Shown here in pieces: positions 42,223 to 50,620 of a DNA stretch of 64,000 nt. Positions within the stretch are counted from its first letter, which is position 1, and each line of letters starts with the position of its first letter. The stretch spans positions 124,001 to 188,000 of the forward strand of contig NZ_BMGG01000007.1 in the NCBI RefSeq assembly GCF_014640075.1. The letters are read 5' to 3'. This DNA comes from Chelatococcus reniformis. GTDB lineage: Bacteria > Pseudomonadota > Alphaproteobacteria > Rhizobiales > Beijerinckiaceae. The notes beneath the pieces were generated by a model. That model did no database searches and was not told the origin of the DNA. It saw nothing but the letters and a program-made list of their open reading frames with translations. A program made the translations under genes and the position numbers.

Positions 42223-42543
42223 TCACCGGTCGAGCGCGAAGACCGGGATCCGGTCCTGGCACCCGACCAGGCTCACGCGCTCGCCCAGCGCAGCGTGGGC
42301 GGGCGTGTTCCGCAGCCGGCCGGTGATGCGCACGCCCGCGTCCAGATCGACGATGGCGATGCAATAGGCGCCGTGCTCGCGGAAGCTCTTGGGCGGGCGC
42401 CGGATGACCGTCCAGGAGACCAGCGTGCCGGCGCCCTCCACCGGCATCGATGTGAGCGCGCCGGCACAGGCCGGGCACATGTCCCGCGGGCCCGCGTCGA
42501 GGCGCCCGCAGGCACTGCACGTCAGGATGCTGAGCGCTGCCAT
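42223..42543 (-). CDS. Zn-ribbon/OB-fold (DUF35) protein, thiolase partner
   Basis: This 106-residue protein has a rubredoxin-like zinc ribbon at residues 9-27 (CSACGRLDAG, CPACAG; four Cys) followed by an OB fold (GTLVSWTVIRRPPKSFREHG). The family functions as an accessory to thiolase/SCP-x enzymes, in some systems required for their activity. The gene starts 4 nt after the thiolase stop, so it is translationally linked. Confidence 0.9.
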   Translation of the reverse strand: MAALSILTCSACGRLDAGPRDMCPACAGALTSMPVEGAGTLVSWTVIRRPPKSFREHGAYCIAIVDLDAGVRITGRLRNTPAHAALGERVSLVGCQDRIPVFALDR

Positions 42544-42547
42544 CGGC

Positions 42548-43711
42548 TCAGGCGTCCAGGCGCTTCAGGATGTTGACGGTGCAGGCGACGCCGGTGCCGC
42601 CCAGGTTGTGGGTCAGGCCGAAGGCTGCGTCGCGCACCTGGTTGGGATGCGCGCCGCGCAGCTGCAGCACCGTCTCGTAGATCTGTCCGATGCCGGTGGC
42701 GCCGACCGGGTGGCCCTTGGCCAGCAGCCCGCCACTCGGGTTGATCGGCCGGTCGCCGCCGACGCCCGTGCGCCCTTCGCGCGCCCAGGCCGCGCTCTCG
42801 CCGCGCGGGATGAGGCCGAGGTCCTCCGCATCGATGATCTCGGCGATGGAGAAGCAGTCGTGCAGCTCGACCAGATCGACCATCCGCGGCTCGATCCCCG
42901 CCGTGGCGAAGGCCTGGCGGGCGGCGCTCACCGTCGCGTCGAAGCTGCAAAGGTCGCGGTGACCCCCAATGCGCGGACTGCCGCGCGTCTGCACCGATGC
43001 GGCGACCTCCACCGGCTGGGCCGTGAGCTCGGCGTGCAAGTCCGCGGCGGCGAGCACCACCGCCGCGGCGCCGTCGCTGACCGGACAGCAATCATAGAGC
43101 CGCAGGGGATCGCAGATCTGCGGCGAGGCCTCGATCTCCTCATCCCGGAGCGTGGCCCCCATCTGCGCCAGCGGATTGCGGAGACCGTTACCTTTGTTCT
43201 TGCGCACGACGGCCGACAGCTCGGCGCGGCCGACGCCGTAGCGTTCGCCGTAGAGGCGCGCGGCGAGACCGAACAGGCCCGGAAAGGTGAGGCCGCTCAC
43301 GCCGTCGGCCGCGTTGTCCATGGCACAGTTCAAGGCGGCCGTGACGCTCGCCGTGTCGGCGTGGGACATCTTCTCAGCACCGACCGCGATGGCGACGTCG
43401 CAGAGCCCCGTCGCGATCGCGAGATAGGCATGGCGGAAGGCGATGCCGCCGGAGGCGCAGGCGCCTTCCACCTTGGTGCATGGGATCTGCGCCAGGCCGA
43501 GCCCGTCGGCGACCAGACCCGCGAGCACCTCCTGCCCGGTCAGCGGCCCGGCGATGAAGTTGCCGAGGTAGAGGGAGCCGATGCGCGCGCGATCGAGCCC
43601 GGACTCGGCGATGGCGGCGCCGGCCGCGTGCAGGGCGAGGGAGGTGATGGTGGCATCGCCGTGGCGACCGAACGGGGTGGACCCGATGCCGGCGACAAGG
43701 ACGCGTCTCAT
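42548..43711 (-). CDS. SCP-x type thiolase (acetyl-CoA acetyltransferase family)
   Basis: This 387-residue protein starts MRRVLVAGIGSTPFGRHGDA at 43711, overlapping the stop of the synthetase gene by 4 nt (ATGA). The nucleophilic Cys is in KVEGACASGGIAFRHAYL, the His in AKGHPVGATGIGQI and the terminal motif is NLGGTGVACTV. This arrangement is the sterol-carrier (SCP-x) subtype of thiolase, which works with a DUF35 partner; one is encoded just downstream. It would cleave a 3-ketoacyl-CoA, or a related non-decarboxylating target. Confidence 0.9.
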   Translation of the reverse strand: MRRVLVAGIGSTPFGRHGDATITSLALHAAGAAIAESGLDRARIGSLYLGNFIAGPLTGQEVLAGLVADGLGLAQIPCTKVEGACASGGIAFRHAYLAIATGLCDVAIAVGAEKMSHADTASVTAALNCAMDNAADGVSGLTFPGLFGLAARLYGERYGVGRAELSAVVRKNKGNGLRNPLAQMGATLRDEEIEASPQICDPLRLYDCCPVSDGAAAVVLAAADLHAELTAQPVEVAASVQTRGSPRIGGHRDLCSFDATVSAARQAFATAGIEPRMVDLVELHDCFSIAEIIDAEDLGLIPRGESAAWAREGRTGVGGDRPINPSGGLLAKGHPVGATGIGQIYETVLQLRGAHPNQVRDAAFGLTHNLGGTGVACTVNILKRLDA

Positions 43712-45216
43712 GGGATCGCCTCCTCCCCGAGAAGCTGCTGCCTGAGCTCGGTCTTGAGGATCTTGCCGTAGTTGTTCTTCGGCAGCTGCGCGACGAAGCG
43801 GTAGAGTTTGGGCCGCTTGAACCGGGCGATGTGCGCCAGGCACAGCGCATCGAGTTCGCCCTCGGTCGCCGACTGTCCGGGCACGCAGGCGATGACGGCG
43901 ACCACCTCCTCGCCCCAGTCGGCGTGCGGCCGGCCGATCACCGAGACCTCCAGGACCGCCGGGTGGAGCAGCAGAACCTCCTCCACCTCGCGGGGATAGA
44001 TGTTGGTGCCGCCGGAGATGATCATGTCCTTCGAGCGGTCGCGCAGGGTGAGGAAGCCGCGCTCGTCGAGCGAGCCGAGATCGCCGGTGTGCAGCCAGCC
44101 CCGCTGCAATGCCGATGCGGTGGCCTCGGCATTGCCGAGGTATTCCTTCATCACGCAGTCGCTGCGGGTCAGCACCTCGCCAACTTCGCCAACCGGCAGT
44201 TCGTTCCCGTCGTCGTCCGCAACGCGCACCTCGACGCCGGATCGCGCGACGCCGCACGTGGCGAGCAGCTCGTCATCGCCGTGCAGGGTCTTGGCGAGGC
44301 CGGTGATGGTCATCGGCGATTCGCCTTGACCGAACAGTTGAAACAGCCGTGGGCCGAAGATCTCGACCGCCTTGCGCAGATCTGCCCTGTAGGTAGGGCC
44401 TCCGCCGTAGTAGATCGTCTTCAGGTTCTGGATCTTGGCGCGGCCGATGTCGGCGTGATTGATGAGCCGCGTCAGCATGGTCGGAGCGGCGAAGAACGTC
44501 AGGTTCCGATGTTGTTCCAGGGCCTCGAAGATCCGCTCGACGTCGAACCCCGCCTGAATCACCTGATGGCTGCCCTTGAGCAGGTGGGGCAGGCCGTAGA
44601 GCCCCGAGCCGTGCGACATGGGCGCCGCGTGCAGCTTGGTATCGCGCGCGTCGATCTGGTCGATGTCGGCGTAATAAACGTTGCTCATGAAGATGAGGTT
44701 GCGGTGGGTGAGCACGGCGCCCTTGGGCCGGCCCGTCGTACCGCTGGTGTAGAAGATCCAGGCAGGGTCGTCGCCGGCGCGCTCGCGGGGTGTCAGGCGG
44801 TCTGCGCCGAGCAGCGCCCGGTAGTCGTCGGTGCCCGTCTGAATGACGCGCAGGTCTGCGACGCTGCCGGCGAGCGGGGTCGGATCGTCGAGCAACCCGG
44901 GCGTCGTGAACAGCAGCCTGGCCGCGCAATTCTCGATGATGAAGGCGACCTCGCGCACGTGCAGCTTGGCATTGATGGGCACGGCGACCAGCCCTGCCGT
45001 CCACGCCGCGGCCAGCACCTCCAGGAACTCGCCGCAATTCTCCATGTAGAGCGCGACCCGGTCGCCCGGCCGGGCGCCGCGTGCCGCCATGGTGAAGGCG
45101 ATGCGGGCGACGCGATCGATCCACTGGCCGTAGGAGAGGGTGCCGCGCCCGTCGGTGACCGCCGGCCGGTCGGGCAGCGTCCGGGCCACCGCGAACAGCA
45201 AAGATGCGAGATTCAT
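43708..45216 (-). CDS. Acyl-CoA synthetase (AMP-forming, ANL superfamily)
   Basis: This 502-residue enzyme starts at the ATG at 45216 (MNLASLLFAVARTLPDRPAV). The P-loop is IFYTSGTTGRPKGAVLTH, the adenylation region includes FQLFGQGESPMTITG, and the hinge region is LRDRSKDMIISGGTNIYPRE. The catalytic Lys is in PKNNYGKILKTELRQQL. It heads an operon with thiolase and DUF35 protein and is divergent from a TetR regulator, with a palindrome in between. The substrate is unknown. Confidence 0.93.
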   Translation of the reverse strand: MNLASLLFAVARTLPDRPAVTDGRGTLSYGQWIDRVARIAFTMAARGARPGDRVALYMENCGEFLEVLAAAWTAGLVAVPINAKLHVREVAFIIENCAARLLFTTPGLLDDPTPLAGSVADLRVIQTGTDDYRALLGADRLTPRERAGDDPAWIFYTSGTTGRPKGAVLTHRNLIFMSNVYYADIDQIDARDTKLHAAPMSHGSGLYGLPHLLKGSHQVIQAGFDVERIFEALEQHRNLTFFAAPTMLTRLINHADIGRAKIQNLKTIYYGGGPTYRADLRKAVEIFGPRLFQLFGQGESPMTITGLAKTLHGDDELLATCGVARSGVEVRVADDDGNELPVGEVGEVLTRSDCVMKEYLGNAEATASALQRGWLHTGDLGSLDERGFLTLRDRSKDMIISGGTNIYPREVEEVLLLHPAVLEVSVIGRPHADWGEEVVAVIACVPGQSATEGELDALCLAHIARFKRPKLYRFVAQLPKNNYGKILKTELRQQLLGEEAIP

Positions 45217-45227
45217 CCCTAGACCTT

Positions 45228-45239
45228 TACTCATGAGTA
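45228..45239. promoter_or_regulatory. Perfect 12-bp palindrome between synthetase and TetR, candidate operator
   Basis: TACTCATGAGTA lies 12 bp upstream of the acyl-CoA synthetase ATG and 82 bp upstream of the tetR ATG. It overlaps the probable promoter region of the synthetase operon, so it is a good site for repression by the adjacent TetR protein. Confidence 0.6.
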
Positions 45240-45320
45240 GGGTAGATTGATTTTCAAGTAACGTATCCGCCTCCGCGGTCGCATGCAAGGGGCTGACGGG
45301 GGATCGTGTATGGAGACGGG

Positions 45321-45962
45321 ATGAGCCTGACCGAGGACATGCGAGCGGCCGGCACCGACCCGTTCGATCGCGCGCAGCAGCGTCTCCGCAAGAAGGCGGC
45401 GGTGCTCAAGGCGGCGGCGACGGCGTTCAACCGGCGCGGCTTCGCCAATACATCGATGGATGAGGTCGCCGCGACGCTCGGCATCTCGAAGCCGTCGCTT
45501 TATCAGTATTTCAAAAGCAAGCAGGAAATACTCTACCAGTGCCATCTGCTCGCGGTCGAGCACGGCGAGGCGGGCGTCGTCGAGGCCCAGGCGACGAGCG
45601 GGTCCGGCTTGGCCAAGTTTCTGACCTATGTGCGCCGCTATCTGCGCGGTTATTTCGACGACCTCGGCAGCTGTGCGGTTCTGCTCGACGTCTATTCGCT
45701 GTCCGGCGAACACGTGGACGAGATCGTGCGCCGCCGGGACGGTGTGACCCGAGCGGTGCAGGAGTTCATCGATGCGGGCATCGCCGACGGCAGCATCGTC
45801 GATTGCGATCCCACATTGGCCACTTTCTTTGCCTTCGGCGCCGTGAACTGGATGTCCGTCTGGTACCGGCCGACGGGGGCCCGGTCGCCGGACGAGATCA
45901 TCGAGACGTTCACCAGGCTGTTCACCTCTGGAATGGCCGCCCGGCCACCTGCCGGAACGTAG
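45321..45962 (+). CDS. TetR-family transcriptional regulator
   Basis: This 213-residue repressor starts at the ATG at 45321 (MSLTEDMRAAGTDPFDRAQQ), with GGAGACGG upstream. The helix-turn-helix includes AATAFNRRGFANTSMDEVAA and TLGISKPSLYQYFKSKQEIL. The ligand domain is helical. Divergent position next to an acyl-CoA synthetase suggests it controls that operon and senses an acyl-CoA. This is a family-based inference. Confidence 0.92.
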   Translation: MSLTEDMRAAGTDPFDRAQQRLRKKAAVLKAAATAFNRRGFANTSMDEVAATLGISKPSLYQYFKSKQEILYQCHLLAVEHGEAGVVEAQATSGSGLAKFLTYVRRYLRGYFDDLGSCAVLLDVYSLSGEHVDEIVRRRDGVTRAVQEFIDAGIADGSIVDCDPTLATFFAFGAVNWMSVWYRPTGARSPDEIIETFTRLFTSGMAARPPAGT

Positions 45963-46100
45963 CAGCCCGCTCCGTTTCTTCCTCTAGCCATCCATCCTGG
46001 GGGTCGGGTCCGCGGTGTGGTTGCGATCGCCGCAGGCCGGGGATGCGGGGAGCTCGCGTGGCTCCCACTCCGGTTCGGCTTGACGTCGGCGATCTGGATG

Positions 46101-46111
46101 ATGATTATCAT
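46101..46111. promoter_or_regulatory. Short palindrome upstream of GST gene
   Basis: ATGATTATCAT is a perfect 11-base palindrome in the A+T-rich patch 70 bp before the GST start. Its 3' flank (ATCATGTAGAT) resembles ATCATGCAGAT at about 48504-48514, in the promoter region between the TetR gene at 47862 and the crotonase at 48594. A shared regulator is possible but weakly supported. Confidence 0.35.
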
Positions 46112-46181
46112 GTAGATATCCGACGACCGGGGCCGGTGCGTAGGGCATCGTCATGGACGGTCGCGGTGGGAGCGGGAGGCG

Positions 46182-47000
46182 ATGATGGCCGTGCTCAGGA
46201 TCTTCTCCTATCTGCCCAACCCGCGGATCTGGAAGGCCACCATCGCGGCCCGCCTCGTTGGCGTCGAGGTCGAGGTCCGCGGCGCAAAGTCGGCGGAGCT
46301 GGCGCAGTGGCTCTGGGATTTCGAGGCCCGGCCGCTCTCCGAGGCGGAGCGCGTGGAGCGCGGCGATCTGGCGCGCGTCGGGCGGGTCGGCTTCCGCGGC
46401 ACGTCGATCCTGAAGACGGAGGCCTTTCTCGACGCCCATCCCTTCGGCACGGTGCCGGCCGCCTTCGGGCCCGACGGCGATGTCGGCATCTTCGAGTCGA
46501 ACAGCATCATGCGCGCCGTGGCGCGGCTCGGCGGTCCGCAAAGCACGCTCTACGGGCGCGATCCCTACGAGGCCTCGCGCATCGACAGCTTCCTCGACGC
46601 CGGCCTCGTCTTCGCCCGCGACGGCCAGCACTATCTGCTGGCGCTGCGTGGCCAAGCGGTGTCGGCGGAGACGCATGCGCGGGCACGCGACGCCTTCCAG
46701 ATCTACCTCGCCGGCATCGAGCGGGCACTGGCACCAGCGCGCGAGGCGATCGTCGGCGACACGCTGACGCTCGCCGACATCTGCTTCGCGACCGAGCTGG
46801 CGCTGTTCGCCAACGAGCGGATCCAGCAGGACGTCCTCGCGCGCGAGGGCCTGGCGCAGGCCTGGGACGGCGCGGTGGAGGCGGCCCATCCCCGCGCCTT
46901 CGCGCATTTTTCGCGCCTGCGCCGTCATCCAGCCTTCGCGCCGGACATGGCGGCCTACCTCGATAAGCTCGAGCAGCGTTCGGCGCCGGCGCCGGCCTGA
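46182..47000 (+). CDS. Glutathione S-transferase-like protein
   Basis: This 272-residue protein has a thioredoxin-like N-terminal domain (RIFSYLPNPRIWKATIAARL) and a helical C-terminal domain. The cis-Pro region reads FGTVPAAFGPDG, and the ES pair that binds the glutathione gamma-glutamyl part is in GIFESNSIMRAVARLGG. It also resembles the N-terminal part of eukaryotic elongation factor 1-gamma (GST fold). It precedes the SDR gene by 39 bp on the same strand and probably shares its operon. An electrophile-detoxifying role is a guess. Confidence 0.82.
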   Translation: MMAVLRIFSYLPNPRIWKATIAARLVGVEVEVRGAKSAELAQWLWDFEARPLSEAERVERGDLARVGRVGFRGTSILKTEAFLDAHPFGTVPAAFGPDGDVGIFESNSIMRAVARLGGPQSTLYGRDPYEASRIDSFLDAGLVFARDGQHYLLALRGQAVSAETHARARDAFQIYLAGIERALAPAREAIVGDTLTLADICFATELALFANERIQQDVLAREGLAQAWDGAVEAAHPRAFAHFSRLRRHPAFAPDMAAYLDKLEQRSAPAPA

Positions 47001-47039
47001 TCGCCGCCCGCTTCCATCGCCCTCCTTCGGAGCCCTCCC

Positions 47040-47807
47040 ATGACCTCGTCGTTGACCCTTCCGCCACTCGATCCGCCCGCGCCTCGCGGCAGCCTGCTCG
47101 TCGTCGGCGTCGGCGCCTCCCATGGCCTCGGCGCCGCCATCGCGCGGCGCTTCGCCGCCGGCGGCTATCCCGTCGCCGTCGCCGGGCGCAACGCGCCCAA
47201 GCTCGAGGCGACGGCCGCCGAGCTGCGCGAAGCGGGCGCCAGCGTGGTCAGCGTCGTCGGCGATGCGTCGACGGCCGACGATGCCCGGCGCTTTGTGGCG
47301 GCGGCCCAGGAATTGGCGCCGCTCGCCATTGCCGTCCACAACGCCGGCAGCAACCGCCCGGCGCCGTTCCTGGAGGTCAGCGAGCAACGTTTCGAGGGTC
47401 ATTGGCGCGAGCACGCGCTCGGCGGTTTCCATGTGGCCCAGGCCGTGCTGCCCGTGCTGGTGACGCGCGGCGGCGGCAGCCTGATCTTCACCGGCGCCAG
47501 CGGCAGCCTGCGCGGCAAGGCCCACTACGCGCCCTTCGCCGCCGCCAAGGCGGCGCTGCGGGCCACCGCCCAGAGCATCGCCCGCGAGTTCGGGCCGCAG
47601 GGCGTGCATGTCGGGCACGTGGTCGTCGACGGCGGCATCGAAGGCGACCGGCTGCTGTCGCTCCGGCCGGGGCTCAAGGACCAGCAGGGCCCCGACGGCC
47701 TGCTGAACATCGCCGCCATCGCCGAGGCCTATTGGACGCTGCACCACCAGCATCGCAGTGCCTGGACCCTCGAGCTCGACTTGCGACCCTGGGCGGAGAC
47801 GTTTTGA
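47040..47807 (+). CDS. Short-chain dehydrogenase/reductase, atypical active site
   Basis: This 255-residue Rossmann protein has the cofactor motif VVGVGASHGLGAAIARRF. The NAG motif is VHNAGSN and the catalytic Ser is in IFTGASGSLRGKAHY. The usual Tyr-x3-Lys is replaced by a motif reading YAPFAAAKAAL, in which the residue three before Lys is Phe-type. This pattern occurs in a small subgroup of SDRs with unproven catalysis. It may be a structural or non-reducing member. The gene follows GST, and a terminator-like hairpin follows it. Confidence 0.82.
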   Translation: MTSSLTLPPLDPPAPRGSLLVVGVGASHGLGAAIARRFAAGGYPVAVAGRNAPKLEATAAELREAGASVVSVVGDASTADDARRFVAAAQELAPLAIAVHNAGSNRPAPFLEVSEQRFEGHWREHALGGFHVAQAVLPVLVTRGGGSLIFTGASGSLRGKAHYAPFAAAKAALRATAQSIAREFGPQGVHVGHVVVDGGIEGDRLLSLRPGLKDQQGPDGLLNIAAIAEAYWTLHHQHRSAWTLELDLRPWAETF

Positions 47808-47820
47808 CGGTCCTGCGCTG

Positions 47821-47848
47821 GTCTCGGTTGCGGCAGCGCCGCTGAGAC
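47821..47848. terminator. Hairpin between convergent SDR and TetR genes
   Basis: GTCTC-GGTT-GCGGC-AGC-GCCGC-T-GAGAC forms a two-step stem with a small internal loop, 13 bp after the SDR stop and 13 bp from the TetR stop. There is no strong T-run. A bidirectional terminator is plausible. Confidence 0.45.
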
Positions 47849-47861
47849 TTGCGCTGCACCG

Positions 47862-48434
47862 CTAAGCCGGCCCGTCGGGCTGCATGGCGGTGACGTGGTC
47901 CTTGACCGCCTTCAGGATGGCGTCGGAGCGGGCGGGATCGGTGATCACGCGCGCGATCGCCAGGGCGCCCACCATGGCGCTGACCGCGGCGATGGCCTTG
48001 GCGTCGTCGCCGCCGAGATCGTCGGCGACGCTGGTGATGTAGCGCTCGATGTAATCGGTCATGATCACACGCGAGCGCCGGTCGGCGCGGCCCACGTCGG
48101 AGGCCAGCGCCCCGATTGCGCATCCGGACTGGCGCGCATCGCGGTGTGCGCGGCTGAGATAGCTGCGCACGAAGCCCGCGAGACGGCCGGGGCGGCCCGC
48201 CGGCACCGCGGCCCGGGCGTTGTGCTGGCCCTCCGCCAGCGCTCGCTCAAGTGCCTGCGCCAACAGGTCGGAGCGCGACTCGAAATGCCCGTAGAAGCCG
48301 CCATGGGTGAGGTTCACGGCCTGCATCAGCTTGCCGACGCTGACCGATTCCAGGCCGTCCGCGCGGATCTGCTCGGCGGCGGCGGCCAGGATGCGCTCGC
48401 GGTTCTGTGCCTTCTCGGCCTGCGAATGACCCAT
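47862..48434 (-). CDS. TetR-family transcriptional regulator
   Basis: This 190-residue protein starts MGHSQAEKAQNRERILAAAA at 48434, preceded by a GGAGGGG-type site. The helix-turn-helix contains LESVSVGKLMQAVNLTHGGF and YGHFESRSDLLAQALERAL. The C-terminal domain carries CAIGALASDVGRADRRSRVI, typical of the TetR/AcrR group regulating stress or catabolic genes. It is divergent from the crotonase at 48594, its probable target. Confidence 0.92.
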   Translation of the reverse strand: MGHSQAEKAQNRERILAAAAEQIRADGLESVSVGKLMQAVNLTHGGFYGHFESRSDLLAQALERALAEGQHNARAAVPAGRPGRLAGFVRSYLSRAHRDARQSGCAIGALASDVGRADRRSRVIMTDYIERYITSVADDLGGDDAKAIAAVSAMVGALAIARVITDPARSDAILKAVKDHVTAMQPDGPA

Positions 48435-48593
48435 GTCCTTGTCCCCTCCAGTTCGGTCCCTTGACCATCAGCATTATATCCATCATCGTTCTGAATGACG
48501 AATATCATGCAGATGGGCTACGCCGCCCCGGGCCGCACGGTGACGAGTCGCCATCGGGCCGCCGGCGCACCAGAAGCGGGAGAGGGAACGACC

Positions 48594-49382
48594 ATGTCCG
48601 AGACGAGCACCCCCGGCCGCGTGCGTCACGAGCGCCACGACCACATCCTGAAGATCATCATCGACAATCCGGCCAAGAAGAACTCCTTCCAGCCGGAGAT
48701 GATGGCCGAGCTGTCGGACGCGCTGACCCTGCTCGACACCGACGACGAACTGTGGATCGGCGTGCTCTGCGCCGCCGGCGACAACTTCACCGCCGGGCTC
48801 GACATGCCGAAGTTCTTCGGCCCGACGGCGAAGCGGATTGAGAGCCCGCCCACCAACATCGATCCCTTCGGCCTGCGCAACCAGTGCCGCAAGCCGATCG
48901 TGACGGCGGTGCAGGGCATCTGCTTCACCGTCGGCATCGAGATCATGCTGGCCGGCGACATCGTCGTGGCCGCCGACGATTGCCGCTTCTGCCAGATGGA
49001 GGCCAAGCGCGGCATTGCCCCGTTGGGCGGCGCGCACTTCCGCTTCCTCACCCGTGCCGGCTGGGGCAACGCCATGTATCACCTGATGCTCTGCGACGAG
49101 TTCGGCGCCGCCGAGGCCTACCGCATCGGGCTGGTGCAGGAGGTGGTGCCTGCGGGCCGCCAGGTGGAGCGGGCGATGGAGATCGCGCGGCTCATCAACG
49201 CCAATGCGCCGCTCGGTATCCAGGTCACCAAGGAGGCCGGCCGCACGTTCATCGCGGCAGGCGAGCAGGCGGCCATCGCCGCCATCCCCACGATCCGCGA
49301 CCGGGTGATGCAGAGCGCCGATGCGGCGGAGGGCATCCGCTCCTTCGTCGAGCGTCGCGCGGCCAACTTCCAGGGGCGCTGA
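48594..49382 (+). CDS. Enoyl-CoA hydratase/isomerase family protein (crotonase)
   Basis: This 262-residue crotonase has its ATG at 48594 (MSETSTPGRVRHERHDHILK). Oxyanion-hole motifs are GDNFTAGLDMPKFFG and QGICFTVGIEIMLAGDIVV. The latter has VGIE in place of the usual GGG pattern. The neighbouring zinc alcohol dehydrogenase lies 128 bp downstream on the same strand. The sequence places it in a less usual crotonase subgroup, so hydration is not certain. Confidence 0.85.
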   Translation: MSETSTPGRVRHERHDHILKIIIDNPAKKNSFQPEMMAELSDALTLLDTDDELWIGVLCAAGDNFTAGLDMPKFFGPTAKRIESPPTNIDPFGLRNQCRKPIVTAVQGICFTVGIEIMLAGDIVVAADDCRFCQMEAKRGIAPLGGAHFRFLTRAGWGNAMYHLMLCDEFGAAEAYRIGLVQEVVPAGRQVERAMEIARLINANAPLGIQVTKEAGRTFIAAGEQAAIAAIPTIRDRVMQSADAAEGIRSFVERRAANFQGR

Positions 49383-49510
49383 CGCGTTGCGCCCAGGCCG
49401 GCGCAGATTTGCGCCGGCTTGGGCTCGACGCGGCCAAGCCGTTCACGCCATCATCCCCGCCGGTTGAATCGGCAAGAGGCGCTCCAGGCAGAGGGCGCCG
49501 GGAGGAAACG

Positions 49511-50593
49511 ATGCGTGCAGCGGTTTTCCGCGGCGGCGAGCTGGTCGTCGACGATGTGGCGGAGCCTGTTCCCGGCAAAGGCCAGGTGCTGGTCAAGACG
49601 TTGGCCTGCGGGATTTGTGGCTCGGACCTGCACGCGCTGCACTATGCGCCGCGCATGGTCGAAGCCTCCCGCCGCGTGAGCGGACGGCCGGGCATGGACC
49701 TCGCGCAGGACATCGTGTTCGGCCACGAGTTCTGCGCCGAGGTGATCGAGCACGGCCCCGGCACCGACAAGCGCCACAAGGTCGGCACGCGCGTCTGCTC
49801 GGTGCCGGTGACCTTCACGGCGGCCGGGTCTGCGACGGTCGGCTATTCGAACATCGCGCCGGGCGGCTACGCCGAGCGCATGGTGCTGAGCGAAGGGCTG
49901 ATGATCGAGGTGCCGAACGGCTTGTCCGACGAGCAGGCGGCGCTGACCGAGCCGATGGCGGTGGGCTGGCACGCGGTCGAGCGCGCGCGTCTGACGCCGA
50001 ACGACGTGCCCCTCGTCATCGGCTGCGGCCCTGTCGGGCTGGCCGTCATCGCCGGACTCCGGATCAAGGGCGTGCATCCCATCCTGGCGGCCGATTTCTC
50101 GCCGGCGCGGCGGCGGCTGGCCGAGACCATGGGCGCCGACATCGTCCTCGATCCGGCCGAGCATTCCCCCTACACGCGCTGGCAGGACGAGGCGACGCCG
50201 GAGGGCTTCGATCCCGAAAATCCCCTCGCCCGGCTGGGCGTCGGGCCGCAGCGGCGGCCGGGCGTCGTCTTCGAATGTGTCGGCGTTCCCGGCATCATCC
50301 AGCAGATCTTCGAGGGCGCCATGCGCAACACCCGCGTCGTGGTGGTGGGCGTCAACATGGAGAGCGACACCATCGAGCCGTTCTTCGGCATCACCAAGGA
50401 AATCGACCTCCAGTTCGTGCTGGGCTACACGCCGCAGGAGTTCGCGCTGGCGCTGCACCACCTGGCCGAAGGCAAGATCGACGGCGCGCCGCTGGTCACC
50501 GGCAAGGTCGGCGTCGAGGGCGTGAAGCAGGCCTTCCAGGACCTCGCCAATCCCGAGGCGCATGCCAAGATCATGGTCGAGCCCTGGCGCTGA
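49511..50593 (+). CDS. Zinc-dependent medium-chain alcohol dehydrogenase
   Basis: This 360-residue enzyme has its ATG at 49511 with GGAGGAAACG upstream. Catalytic zinc ligands are Cys36 in CGICGSDLHALHY and His72-Glu73 in FGHEFCAEVIEHG. The NAD-binding motif is VIGCGPVGLAVIAGLRIKG. The structural four-cysteine zinc loop of classical horse-liver-type enzymes is not visible. The protein resembles threonine/sorbitol dehydrogenase-type members. It oxidises an unknown alcohol, perhaps the product of the hydratase encoded upstream. Confidence 0.92.
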   Translation: MRAAVFRGGELVVDDVAEPVPGKGQVLVKTLACGICGSDLHALHYAPRMVEASRRVSGRPGMDLAQDIVFGHEFCAEVIEHGPGTDKRHKVGTRVCSVPVTFTAAGSATVGYSNIAPGGYAERMVLSEGLMIEVPNGLSDEQAALTEPMAVGWHAVERARLTPNDVPLVIGCGPVGLAVIAGLRIKGVHPILAADFSPARRRLAETMGADIVLDPAEHSPYTRWQDEATPEGFDPENPLARLGVGPQRRPGVVFECVGVPGIIQQIFEGAMRNTRVVVVGVNMESDTIEPFFGITKEIDLQFVLGYTPQEFALALHHLAEGKIDGAPLVTGKVGVEGVKQAFQDLANPEAHAKIMVEPWR

Positions 50594-50620
50594 CGGCCGA
50601 GCGGCGCGGCTTCGGTCCGG

